NCBI RefSeq assembly: GCF_002836595.1
Contig: NZ_PJBB01000003.1
Span: 4,183,501-4,247,500 of the forward strand
Source of the DNA: Tenacibaculum sp. Bg11-29
GTDB lineage: Bacteria; Bacteroidota; Bacteroidia; Flavobacteriales; Flavobacteriaceae
Reading direction: 5' to 3'
Length of the DNA: 64,000 nucleotides
Translations under genes and position numbers: made by a program
The notes under the pieces: generated by a model
The model's input: the letters and a program-made list of their open reading frames with translations, nothing else
The model's database searches: none
What the model was told of the DNA's origin: nothing
Shown here: positions 17,431 to 26,205 of the stretch, piece after piece
How the letters are laid out: each line of letters opens with the position of its first letter
Position numbering within the stretch: position 1 is the first letter of the stretch

Positions 17431-20400
17431 ATGAAATTAAAATTATACATAAATATTATAGCATTCTTTTTTGTGTTACCTCACTTAAAAGCACAAACAA
17501 CTGTACAAGTAAATCAGAGCAGTCATATAGAAGCGAAATATTCTCCTAAAGAACTTATCGAAAAAATTCTTATAGATAATAGTTGTACCGAAGTAACAAA
17601 TATAACTTCATCTGTTTTTGGAAATCCTTCAGACACTGAAACCAAAAATTATGGGTATTTTAAAAGTAAAACTGGAAGTAATTTTCCTTTTAAAGAAGGT
17701 ATCGTTATTTCTACAGGAAAAGCTTTTCCGATAGGAGAAGCTATTTTTGGTGATCTAGATTCCCCTACAACAGGGAACACCGATGCTGATCTAAGTAATT
17801 CATTAAACGAACCAGAATTAAGAGATGCAAGCGTCATAGAATTTGATTTTGTTCCAAAGTCTGATCATATTAGTTTTCGATATTTAATGGCCTCAGAAGA
17901 GTATCAAAGTAATTACCCCTGTAGTTTCGCAGATGGATTCGCCTTCTTATTAAGAAAATCTGGAACAACAAATTATACAAACTTAGCTGTTATACCTAGT
18001 ACCACTATACCAGTAAGTGTCGTCAATGTTCATGGCACTATTGCTTCTGGATGTCCTGCAAAAAACGAAGCATATTTTGCAGGTAACAATCTTGGTGATA
18101 CTAATTTTAACGGACGAACAAAAGTATTTATTGCAAAAGCTACAGTAACCCCTAATGTAACTTATCATATAAAGTTAGTTATTGCTGACAATAAAGATAG
18201 TCGACTTGATTCTGCTGTTTTTTTAGAAAAAGGTAGTTTTAATTTAGGGTTGAGCTTAGGTACTGATTTCTTATCTTCTAACGGAAACTCAGTTTGTGGA
18301 ACTGAAAAGACGTTAACCTCAAACATTACTGCGGATAGTTACCAATGGTATAAAGATGATGTTATTATACCTTTAGCAACCCAAAAAGATTATTTAGCTA
18401 ATTTAGGTAATGGGAAATACACTTGTAAAATTATCAATGGCACATGTAAAGATGAAGATGATATAGTCTTAGAATTTTCTTCAGCCCCAAAAAATAATAC
18501 AGCAATAAATTCCCTTTTTACTTGTAATAACAATTTAAACGTTAATATAGATTTATCATCCAAAGAAAATGAAATTTTAAATGGTCAAAGCAATGCTGTA
18601 TTTGAAGTATTATTTTTTTCTGACATAGCGTATACTACAGAAATAGCAACACCTAGTAACTATACGAACCTAACTACTAATGATACTATTTACATTAGAA
18701 TAAGGAATAGAAGTGCAACAAATTGTTTTGTAGACACCTCTTTTAAATCGATTATTACATCTAAACCAATACCTCAAACCCCTATTAATTATCAAAACTG
18801 TGATGATATTATTAATGGAGGAGATACTGATGGTTTTTTCAATAATTTTCTATTAAATACAAAAGATAATGAGATTTTAGGAACCTTAGATCCTGCTATT
18901 TACAATGTATCATATCATACAACTTTATCTGGTGCGCAAACAGATAATAATACAGATATAATTACTAAAAACACTCTATATAGAAATACAACAATAAACT
19001 CTCAAACTATCTATGTAAGAGTAGAAAACAAGAATAATATTGCTTGTAATGACACTTCTAAAGCTTTTAACTTAGAGGTAAATCCATTACCCGTAATTAC
19101 AAATAATATTGTAACATTAAAACAGTGTGATACAGATCCTGATTTAAGCACTACTATTAACTTAACCCTTGCTCAAAAAAGTATTTCAACAAATCATATA
19201 AACGAAACTTTTAAATACTACCCTACCGAAAGTGATGCTATAAATGACACCGCTGAAATTACAAATCAAACTGCACATCCGGTAACCAATGGTGTTTCTG
19301 TTTGGGCAAGAACTTTTTCTAATAAAAACTGTTATCGTATTTCTAAAATTAATATTATTGTTGGCTACTCTACTGATATAGCATACAATAATGAATTTAG
19401 ATCTTGTGATGATTTTTTAGATATTGACGGCAATAACAATCTTAATAACAACGATACTGACGGTATTACTTTTTTTAACTTAAATACTGTTACAGATAAT
19501 GTAAAAGCTCTATTCCCAATAGCAAACAGACCTAATTTAGGTGTTTTAATCTTTGAAACGATTGCTGATAGAGATGCTGTTAAAAACCAAATTACCAATC
19601 TTTCTAATTATCGAAATAAAAACGTACCAGCAATAACACCACAACCTCTTTATATTAAAATAATTAATACTATAAATAATGATTGTACTGGTCTTGGTCG
19701 CTTTACTATTTGGGCTCAACAACCACCTATAGCTAATAATGTAGTTAATTTTGAGCTTTGTGATGATTTTAATAGCGGAGCTTTTGATGATGGCTTAAAT
19801 ACTAATATAAACCTAAGAAATAAAGTTAGTGATATTTTAGGAGCAACGCAAGCAACAACCAACTATACAGTTACTTTTCACACAAGTGCTAGTAATGCTA
19901 ACTCAGGAAACTCACCTATACCAAATGACACTAATTACACCAATCAAACTAGAGACAAACAAACCATATATGTACGCGTTGTAAATAATAATACTGGCTG
20001 TTTTAATGATCACGTAACATTTGATATCATTGTAAACCCACTACCTACAATTATAAATGCAATTCCTAATTTAGAAATCTGTGATATAGCAACCTCTAGT
20101 GATGGTGACTCTAGAAATAGGCTTTCCCAAAATATTAATTTATCTGAAAGAGATATAGACGTTCTTAATGGTAGAGACCCAAACTTATTTGAAATTTCTT
20201 ATCATAGAACTCTTCAAAATGCTATTGACGGTCTACTTCCTCTTAATAAAACAAACTATTCTAATGATCCTGCAACGACAAATTTCCCTGCAAATTTATT
20301 AGGAGATGATCCTGCTTCTGAAATTATTCATATTAGCATACAAAATAAAACAACTGGTTGTAGGTATGGCATTGCAACCTTACAACTAATAATACATCCA

Positions 20401-21510
20401 GAACCAAAAATCCCTTTAAACATCATAGATTACACAGATTGTGATAATCAAACAGATGTTAATACTGATGATGCTAACGGAATTAATGGCGATATAACAC
20501 TTAAAAATAAAATACCAGAAATATTAACAAACTACCCTATAAATGAACACAGTAATTTCAATATTACATTTCATCAAAACTTAGTTGATGCTCAATCAGG
20601 AAATTCACCTCTTGATGAAAACAAATATGAAAACACAGCTAACAATCAAATAATTTACGTTAGAGTAGTTAATAATAAAACTTCTTGTGTAAATACAAAC
20701 CTAATTTTTAATATTATTATTAACCCTTTACCTAGTTTTACTGTAGATAGTCCTATAATTGTTTGCTTAAATAATCCACAAACGAGATTAGAGCCAATCA
20801 ATCCTAATGCAACTTATAGTTATAACTGGACATTAAAAGGTGATGCTAAAATTCTTAGTACTGATACTTTTTATGATGTTAGCGTAGGCGGAACCTATAT
20901 TCTTACAGCAACAATGTTAGACGGTACTTCTTGCAAAAGAAGTAGAGAAATAGTAGTAAATGAATCTATAAATCCAACTTTAAATGATGATGATATTGTT
21001 ATTGTTGATGATACTAATAACAATGGACTTGACAACTATTCTATAAAAATAATTACTGAAAATAAAAATTTAGGTATTGGTGACTATCAATTCGCTATTA
21101 TAGATGAAGATAACCTTCAAACTAGTTTTCAAGACGAACCTTTATTCGAAAATATTACAGGTGGACTTTATAAAGTTATAGTTAATGACAAAAATGGATG
21201 CTTACCGGATGCTATGCTAGAAATCTCGGTAATTCAATACCCTAAATTCTTTACCCCTAATGGAGATGGAAATAATGACACCTGGAGAATTAAAGGAGCC
21301 AATTCTAGTTTTTATCCGTCAAGTAACATTACAATTTTTAACAGATATGGAAAAATTGTAGCCATCGTGCCTATAGATAATCTAGGATGGAACGGAACCT
21401 ACAAAGGAAAAATACTTCCTTCTAGCGATTACTGGTTTAAAATTCAACTTGTTGATAGAAAAGGAAAAATACATCAACATCAAGGGCACTTCTCTTTACT
21501 TAGAAGGTAA
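17431..21510 (+). CDS. Large repeat adhesin-like protein with choice-of-anchor L and T9SS type B sorting domains
   Basis: A 1359-residue precursor with a signal peptide (IIAFFFVLPHLKAQ). A choice-of-anchor L domain spans about residues 30-285 (VFGNPSDTETKNYGYFKS, GIVISTGKA, RYLMASEEYQSNYPCSFADGFAFLL). An Ig-like segment and about six repeat modules of roughly 115 residues follow, each beginning with a cysteine-acidic motif (NCDD, QCDTD, SCDDF, LCDDF, ICDIA, DCDNQ) and containing the pattern YVRV-N-N. The C-terminal type B sorting domain is YPKFFTPNGDGNNDTWRI ... HFSLLRR. It is a probable surface adhesin, perhaps for motility or attachment. It lies 64 bases downstream of its smaller relative. 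Confidence 0.88.
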   Translation: MKLKLYINIIAFFFVLPHLKAQTTVQVNQSSHIEAKYSPKELIEKILIDNSCTEVTNITSSVFGNPSDTETKNYGYFKSKTGSNFPFKEGIVISTGKAFPIGEAIFGDLDSPTTGNTDADLSNSLNEPELRDASVIEFDFVPKSDHISFRYLMASEEYQSNYPCSFADGFAFLLRKSGTTNYTNLAVIPSTTIPVSVVNVHGTIASGCPAKNEAYFAGNNLGDTNFNGRTKVFIAKATVTPNVTYHIKLVIADNKDSRLDSAVFLEKGSFNLGLSLGTDFLSSNGNSVCGTEKTLTSNITADSYQWYKDDVIIPLATQKDYLANLGNGKYTCKIINGTCKDEDDIVLEFSSAPKNNTAINSLFTCNNNLNVNIDLSSKENEILNGQSNAVFEVLFFSDIAYTTEIATPSNYTNLTTNDTIYIRIRNRSATNCFVDTSFKSIITSKPIPQTPINYQNCDDIINGGDTDGFFNNFLLNTKDNEILGTLDPAIYNVSYHTTLSGAQTDNNTDIITKNTLYRNTTINSQTIYVRVENKNNIACNDTSKAFNLEVNPLPVITNNIVTLKQCDTDPDLSTTINLTLAQKSISTNHINETFKYYPTESDAINDTAEITNQTAHPVTNGVSVWARTFSNKNCYRISKINIIVGYSTDIAYNNEFRSCDDFLDIDGNNNLNNNDTDGITFFNLNTVTDNVKALFPIANRPNLGVLIFETIADRDAVKNQITNLSNYRNKNVPAITPQPLYIKIINTINNDCTGLGRFTIWAQQPPIANNVVNFELCDDFNSGAFDDGLNTNINLRNKVSDILGATQATTNYTVTFHTSASNANSGNSPIPNDTNYTNQTRDKQTIYVRVVNNNTGCFNDHVTFDIIVNPLPTIINAIPNLEICDIATSSDGDSRNRLSQNINLSERDIDVLNGRDPNLFEISYHRTLQNAIDGLLPLNKTNYSNDPATTNFPANLLGDDPASEIIHISIQNKTTGCRYGIATLQLIIHPEPKIPLNIIDYTDCDNQTDVNTDDANGINGDITLKNKIPEILTNYPINEHSNFNITFHQNLVDAQSGNSPLDENKYENTANNQIIYVRVVNNKTSCVNTNLIFNIIINPLPSFTVDSPIIVCLNNPQTRLEPINPNATYSYNWTLKGDAKILSTDTFYDVSVGGTYILTATMLDGTSCKRSREIVVNESINPTLNDDDIVIVDDTNNNGLDNYSIKIITENKNLGIGDYQFAIIDEDNLQTSFQDEPLFENITGGLYKVIVNDKNGCLPDAMLEISVIQYPKFFTPNGDGNNDTWRIKGANSSFYPSSNITIFNRYGKIVAIVPIDNLGWNGTYKGKILPSSDYWFKIQLVDRKGKIHQHQGHFSLLRR

Positions 21511-21531
21511 TAATAACTTTTTACAACAAAT

Positions 21532-21570
21532 AAATACGGATAGTTTTTCACCTAAACTATCCGTATTTTT
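21532..21570 (+). terminator. Intrinsic terminator between the adhesin gene and uvrB
   Basis: Perfect 15-bp stem (21532-21546 with 21554-21568, AAATACGGATAGTTT and its complement) plus a short T run. It ends only 5 bases before the uvrB start. Confidence 0.85.
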
Positions 21571-21571
21571 G
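21564..21571 (+). promoter_or_regulatory. Possible -7 box of uvrB inside the terminator arm
   Basis: TATTTTTG matches TAnnTTTG and lies 4 bases before the uvrB ATG, so transcription from it would give a leaderless or nearly leaderless mRNA. No clear -33 box is present, so this is tentative. Confidence 0.35.
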
Positions 21572-21575
21572 TTGC

Positions 21576-23567
21576 ATGGACTTTGAATTACACTCAGATT
21601 TTAAACCTACTGGCGATCAGCCAACAGCAATAAAACAATTAGTTAACGGACTAATATCAGAAGAAAAACACCAAACTCTTTTAGGAGTTACAGGTTCTGG
21701 AAAAACTTTTACAGTAGCCAATGTTGTTGCAGAAGTCAACCGTCCTACTTTAGTCTTAGCTCACAACAAAACTTTGGCTGCACAATTATATTCAGAATTT
21801 AAGCAATTCTTCCCTAACAATGCTGTTGAGTATTTTGTTTCATATTATGATTACTATCAACCAGAAGCATACATACCTGTTACCGGTACTTTTATAGAAA
21901 AAGACTTATCTATTAATGATGAAATAGAACGCTTACGAATTAGCACCTCCTCTTCCCTTCTCTCTGGCCGTAGAGATATTATAGTTATTGCATCTGTTTC
22001 GTGTTTATATGGTATTGGTAACCCTAATGAATTTAAAAAAAATGTAATTCCAATAAAGGTAGATCAACAAGTACCACGTACAAAATTCTTACATCAATTA
22101 GTTACTAGTTTATATTCAAGAACAGAAGTAGAAATAAAAAGTGGAACATTTAAAGTAAAAGGTGATGTTGTTACTATTTACCCATCTTATGGAGATAGTG
22201 GGTATCGTATTCACTTTTTTGGAGATGAAATTGAAGAAATTGAAACTTTTAATATTGAAGACAATCAAGTAATTGAAAAATTAAGTGAATTAACAATTTA
22301 CCCTGCAAACCTATTTGTTACCTCACCAGATGTATTACAAAATGCCATTCATAAAATACAAGATGATATGGTAAATCACGTAGCTTATCTTAAAGAAATT
22401 GGGAAACACTTAGAAGCAAAACGTTTATTAGAACGTACTGAGTTCGATTTAGAAATGATGCGTGAATTAGGGTATTGCTCTGGTATCGAAAACTATTCTA
22501 GATATTTAGACGGAAGAGAACCAGGAACTCGACCATTCTGTTTATTAGATTATTTCCCAGAAGACTATTTAATGGTAATTGATGAAAGTCATGTTACCAT
22601 TCCGCAAACACACGCAATGTATGGTGGCGATAGAAGCAGAAAAGAAAACTTAGTAGAATACGGATTTCGTTTACCTGCTGCGATGGACAATCGTCCTTTA
22701 AAGTTTGATGAATTTGAACTATTACAAAACCAAGTAATTTATGTTTCTGCAACTCCTGCTGATTATGAGTTACAAAAAACTGAAGGTGTATTTGTTGAGC
22801 AAGTAATTCGACCAACAGGATTATTAGACCCTATAATAGAAGTACGCCCTAGCTTGAATCAGATTGATGATTTAATTGAAGAAATTCAAATAAGAGTAGA
22901 AAAAGATGAACGTACTTTAGTTACTACCTTAACAAAACGTATGGCAGAGGAATTAGCAAAATACTTAACCCGAATTCAAATTCGTTGTCGTTACATTCAT
23001 TCTGATGTAGATACTTTAGAGCGTGTACAAATAATGCAAGATTTACGAAAAGGAATATTTGATGTTTTAATTGGTGTAAACTTACTTCGTGAAGGATTGG
23101 ACTTACCCGAAGTGTCTTTAGTTGCTATTTTAGATGCCGATAAAGAAGGTTTCTTACGTAGCCACCGATCTATAACGCAAACTGTTGGTAGAGCAGCAAG
23201 AAATGTTAACGGTCGTGCAATTTTATATGCTGATAAAGTTACCAATAGTATGCAACGTACCATGGATGAAACAGATCGTCGCCGAGAAAAGCAAATAAAC
23301 TACAACACTAAAAACGGAATTACACCAACCCAAATTAACAAGAAATTAGATAACACACTTTCAAAAGAAACAACTGCTACCTATCAATACGATAACGCAA
23401 TCCAAAAAGCAGCAGAACAAGATTTAGAATATTTACCTAAAGAAGAAATAGAAAAACGTATTCGTGCAAAACGTAAACAAATGGAAGAAGCTGCAAAATC
23501 TTTAGATTTTATGGTAGCCGCTCAATTGCGTGATGAAATTGCTGTTTTAAGGAAAAATTTGGGGTAG
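21576..23567 (+). CDS. uvrB: Excinuclease ABC subunit B
   Basis: A 663-residue helicase-like damage-recognition subunit of nucleotide excision repair. Visible are Walker A GVTGSGKTFTV (about residues 39-49), the beta-hairpin region FVSYYDYYQPEAYIPVTGTFIEKD that probes the lesion, the Walker B-like LMVIDESHVTIPQ, motif V/VI segments (VLIGVNLLREGLDLPEVSLVAILDADKEGFLRS, QTVGRAARN) and the C-terminal UVR domain (KRIRAKRKQMEEAAKSLDFMVAAQLRDEI) that contacts UvrC. The length is normal and it is a single gene with its own terminator-bounded unit upstream. Confidence 0.97.
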   Translation: MDFELHSDFKPTGDQPTAIKQLVNGLISEEKHQTLLGVTGSGKTFTVANVVAEVNRPTLVLAHNKTLAAQLYSEFKQFFPNNAVEYFVSYYDYYQPEAYIPVTGTFIEKDLSINDEIERLRISTSSSLLSGRRDIIVIASVSCLYGIGNPNEFKKNVIPIKVDQQVPRTKFLHQLVTSLYSRTEVEIKSGTFKVKGDVVTIYPSYGDSGYRIHFFGDEIEEIETFNIEDNQVIEKLSELTIYPANLFVTSPDVLQNAIHKIQDDMVNHVAYLKEIGKHLEAKRLLERTEFDLEMMRELGYCSGIENYSRYLDGREPGTRPFCLLDYFPEDYLMVIDESHVTIPQTHAMYGGDRSRKENLVEYGFRLPAAMDNRPLKFDEFELLQNQVIYVSATPADYELQKTEGVFVEQVIRPTGLLDPIIEVRPSLNQIDDLIEEIQIRVEKDERTLVTTLTKRMAEELAKYLTRIQIRCRYIHSDVDTLERVQIMQDLRKGIFDVLIGVNLLREGLDLPEVSLVAILDADKEGFLRSHRSITQTVGRAARNVNGRAILYADKVTNSMQRTMDETDRRREKQINYNTKNGITPTQINKKLDNTLSKETTATYQYDNAIQKAAEQDLEYLPKEEIEKRIRAKRKQMEEAAKSLDFMVAAQLRDEIAVLRKNLG

Positions 23568-23662
23568 TTATAACTTAATAATTATCAAACCATGAAAATC
23601 ATAAAAATAACAGACAACTTACCCTTGTAAATAATCTAAAAAGAATTATTTAAATTGAAAAA

Positions 23663-24244
23663 ATGGATGTATTACTAGAAAATATTAAAACCTATATCAC
23701 TTTAAATAAAGAAGAACTGTCACTCCTTGAAAAAAAAACCACAAAAAAAACTTACCATAAAAAGGAAATAATTTTTGAAGAAGGAAAAATATCTAATGAA
23801 ATATACTTTGTATCTAAAGGTTGTGTTAGACTGTTCTATAATGTTGACGGAACGGACAAAACAGCTTTTTTTTATACCGAAGGTCAATTTATTTGTGCAG
23901 GTGAAAGCTTTACCTTTAATATCCCTGCCATAGAAAACTATCAAGCAATTGACCATACAGAATTAATAATTTTCACAAAATCTGATATTGAAATTCTTAC
24001 GAAACAGCTACCTAAAATGGAAATAATTGCACGTGTAGCTGTAGAAAACGAACTTATAACAAGTCAAAAAGTAATTGCTTCATTCGTAACAAAATCACCC
24101 GAAGAAAGATACCTCGAGTTGCTTAAAACTAAAAAAGAATTATTTCAACGCGCACCTCAACAATATATAGCTTCTTTTTTAGGAATATCTCCTGAAACTT
24201 TAAGTAGAATAAAAAAACGAGTATATAATAAAGAACGTTCTTGA
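23663..24244 (+). CDS. Crp/Fnr family transcriptional regulator
   Basis: A 193-residue protein with a cyclic-nucleotide-binding-like roll (KKEIIFEEGKISNEIYFVSKGCVRLFYNVDGTDKTAFFYTEG) and a C-terminal helix-turn-helix (QQYIASFLGISPETLSRIKKRV). It lies 57 bases upstream of an NAD(P)-binding protein gene in the same direction and may control it. It is a paralogue of the proteins at 314 and 42530; the ligand is unknown. Confidence 0.87.
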   Translation: MDVLLENIKTYITLNKEELSLLEKKTTKKTYHKKEIIFEEGKISNEIYFVSKGCVRLFYNVDGTDKTAFFYTEGQFICAGESFTFNIPAIENYQAIDHTELIIFTKSDIEILTKQLPKMEIIARVAVENELITSQKVIASFVTKSPEERYLELLKTKKELFQRAPQQYIASFLGISPETLSRIKKRVYNKERS

Positions 24245-24301
24245 CGTTCGTCAAGAAAAATAATACCTGCAATAATTAATTTTGTTGTTAAATAAAACAA
24301 A

Positions 24302-25162
24302 ATGAAGAAAGTACTAGTAGCAGGAGCCACGGGATATTTAGGGCAATATGTGGTAAAAGAACTTAAAAATAGAGGTTTTTGGGTAAGAGTATTAATTAGA
24401 AAAGAAACTCAAAAAAATAAATTTCAAGATGTTGATGATTTTTTCATTGGACATATTACAGATTCAGACAGCATAAAAGGGGTAACGAATAATATTGATT
24501 GGGTTTTTTCTTCAATTGGTATTACTAAGCAAAAAGATGGAATGACATATATGGATGTTGACTATCAAGGCAACTCAAATCTTTTACAAGAAGCATTAAA
24601 AGACAAAGTTGAAGCTTTTCAATATATATCAGCTATTAACGGAGACAAACTAAAAAACTTAAAAATATTTGAAGCTAAAGAAAAGTTTGTTGACGAACTT
24701 AAAAACTCAAAAATAAACCATTCTATTTTACGCCCAAATGGATTCTTCTCTGATATGAAAGATTTCTTAAATATGGCAAAAAACGGTAAGGTATATTTAT
24801 TTGGAGATGGTAAATGTAAATTAAACCCAATACACGGAGCCGATTTAGCAAAAGTTTGTGTAGATAATTTGAGTAAAGGAATTAAAGAAGAGACTGCTGG
24901 AGGAGTAGATATTTTAAGTCAGAACGATTTAGCCAAACTAGCATTAGAAGCTTGGAAAAAACCTATTAAAATTAGTTATTTACCAGATTGGAGTAGAAGA
25001 TTTATTATTTGGTTTCTAAGAACATTTACATCTTCAAAAACCTACGGCCCTTATGAATTCTTTTTAACATCTATGGCTTTTGACCACATTGCTAATGAAT
25101 ACGGAACTCACCATCTTGAAGATTTTTTTGAACAAGAAGTAAAAAAAATGAAGCAAAAATGA
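24302..25162 (+). CDS. NAD(P)-binding SDR-type protein (NmrA/YwnB-like)
   Basis: A 286-residue protein with an N-terminal Rossmann fold, GATGYLGQYVVKELKNRG (residues about 7-24), then DVDYQGNSNLLQEAL and the segment ILRPNGFFSDM that replaces the classical YxxxK of true short-chain dehydrogenases. It is therefore an atypical SDR, possibly a redox sensor or epimerase-like enzyme. It follows a Crp/Fnr regulator. A TTTTG(TT) promoter-like stretch precedes the start, but no full consensus is seen. Confidence 0.8.
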   Translation: MKKVLVAGATGYLGQYVVKELKNRGFWVRVLIRKETQKNKFQDVDDFFIGHITDSDSIKGVTNNIDWVFSSIGITKQKDGMTYMDVDYQGNSNLLQEALKDKVEAFQYISAINGDKLKNLKIFEAKEKFVDELKNSKINHSILRPNGFFSDMKDFLNMAKNGKVYLFGDGKCKLNPIHGADLAKVCVDNLSKGIKEETAGGVDILSQNDLAKLALEAWKKPIKISYLPDWSRRFIIWFLRTFTSSKTYGPYEFFLTSMAFDHIANEYGTHHLEDFFEQEVKKMKQK

Positions 25163-25212
25163 ATAAAAGTAAAACTCAAAAAAAATCAATATCGATAACA
25201 AGGTTTTAGAAT

Positions 25213-25250
25213 AAAAAATCCTCACTTTTTACAAAGTGAGGATTTTTTTA
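25213..25250. terminator. Bidirectional intrinsic terminator
   Basis: A perfect 16-bp stem (25213-25228 with 25233-25248) centred on CCTCACTTT, flanked by A and T runs. It serves the SDR gene and whatever is read from the minus strand. Confidence 0.88.
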
Positions 25251-25271
25251 TATTTAACTAAAAACTAATTA

Positions 25272-25475
25272 TTAAGCTCCTAAAACTTCTGTAACTTTAT
25301 CTACAGATTCTTAAAAATCAGCAGTATAAATAATTTCCATTCCACTATTGTCAATTAAATCTTTTGCTTCCTTTGCATTTGTTCCTTGTAAATGGCAAAT
25401 AATAGGCACATTAATTTTGTCGCCCATGCTTTTGTAAGCAGCTACAACACCTTGAGCAACATGATTCGAATAATA
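25272..25475 (-). pseudogene. Decayed 3'-end copy of sucC
   Basis: About 204 bases closely match the last 68 codons of the intact sucC gene (26206-26410), in the same orientation and including the stop codon. The match carries many substitutions and an in-frame TAA where sucC has a Gln codon (the peptide reads ADF-stop-ES against EFQE). Similarity fades after the equivalent of GVAQ. There is no upstream part, so it cannot encode a functional enzyme. It lies 3' to the small secreted-protein gene that separates it from intact sucC. Confidence 0.88.
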
Positions 25476-25525
25476 TCTCCCTTGAAATATTTAGACCTCA
25501 TAATTGTTATTTTGAGGAAAAACCT

Positions 25526-26089
25526 TTAATTCTCACTTCCCCATGGAGCACTTGGAGTTTCAACTTCTTTTGTTAAATCAAACTTTACAGAGAAGAACCT
25601 ATCGGTTCCTATTCTACGTAAATTATAGGTAAAACTTGTTTTATCAATAGTTACCCACCAAACATTATTAGAAGCATACGGAATTAAACTCGCGGTGTGT
25701 TTATCTGCTGGGAAGAATTGAATATTTTCTAATCCCATATTTGGATTAGAGCCACCATATTGAGTTATTTTATCTTCTAATCCATTTTTATGTCGATGAT
25801 CGTGTTTTAATTTAATTAATTTATCTGTGCTCATTGTAAAAACCCAAGTACGAGATTTATTATCACCAACAAAAAATGGAATTCTAATCGTGTTCTCTTT
25901 ACAAGAACGAATATGCATTACTAATTTTTCTCCAGTAAAACCATCTCCTTCTTTTCCTCCTGCTATTATTTCTCCTTCAAAAGCCTTTCCACAATGAGCT
26001 TCTAGTTTATTCCAAAATAATTCAGAATTCGATTTTTCTTGTGCGATTAACTGTAGAGGAAATAAAATTAGTAATAATATTTTTTTCAT
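25526..26089 (-). CDS. Hypothetical exported protein
   Basis: A 187-residue precursor with a signal peptide (MKKILLLILFPLQLIAQ). The mature part is polar and probably globular, with a conserved-looking WNKLEAHCGKAFEGEI, two cysteines (C33, C63) that may form a disulfide, and DHRHKNGLED. I do not recognise a named family; similar stand-alone periplasmic proteins of unknown function occur in Flavobacteria. It lies between the decayed sucC 3' end and the true sucC, both on the same strand, which suggests it arrived with the duplication. Confidence 0.75.
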   Translation of the reverse strand: MKKILLLILFPLQLIAQEKSNSELFWNKLEAHCGKAFEGEIIAGGKEGDGFTGEKLVMHIRSCKENTIRIPFFVGDNKSRTWVFTMSTDKLIKLKHDHRHKNGLEDKITQYGGSNPNMGLENIQFFPADKHTASLIPYASNNVWWVTIDKTSFTYNLRRIGTDRFFSVKFDLTKEVETPSAPWGSEN

Positions 26090-26141
26090 TATTTGTAAAT
26101 TATATATTATTTAGAGTTTAACAAGATAATTTAAAAAAACA

Positions 26142-26172
26142 AAAACGCCTCACAAATTGTGAGGCGTTTTAA
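26142..26172. terminator. Intrinsic terminator after sucC
   Basis: Stem AAAACGCCTCACA / TGTGAGGCGTTTT (26142-26170), with an A run on the left that becomes a T run on the minus strand. Confidence 0.85.
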
Positions 26173-26205
26173 GTATCTAAATCTAACTAAGAATTAAATA
26201 TATTT

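Noticed and set aside
17649..19598. Three minus-strand frames inside the large adhesin gene
   Set aside because: Antisense shadows of a continuous 1359-codon frame with clear domains.
17431..21510. Internal tandem repeats as a possible CRISPR or VNTR
   Set aside because: The modules are about 115 codons long and strongly diverged at DNA level; they are protein-domain repeats.
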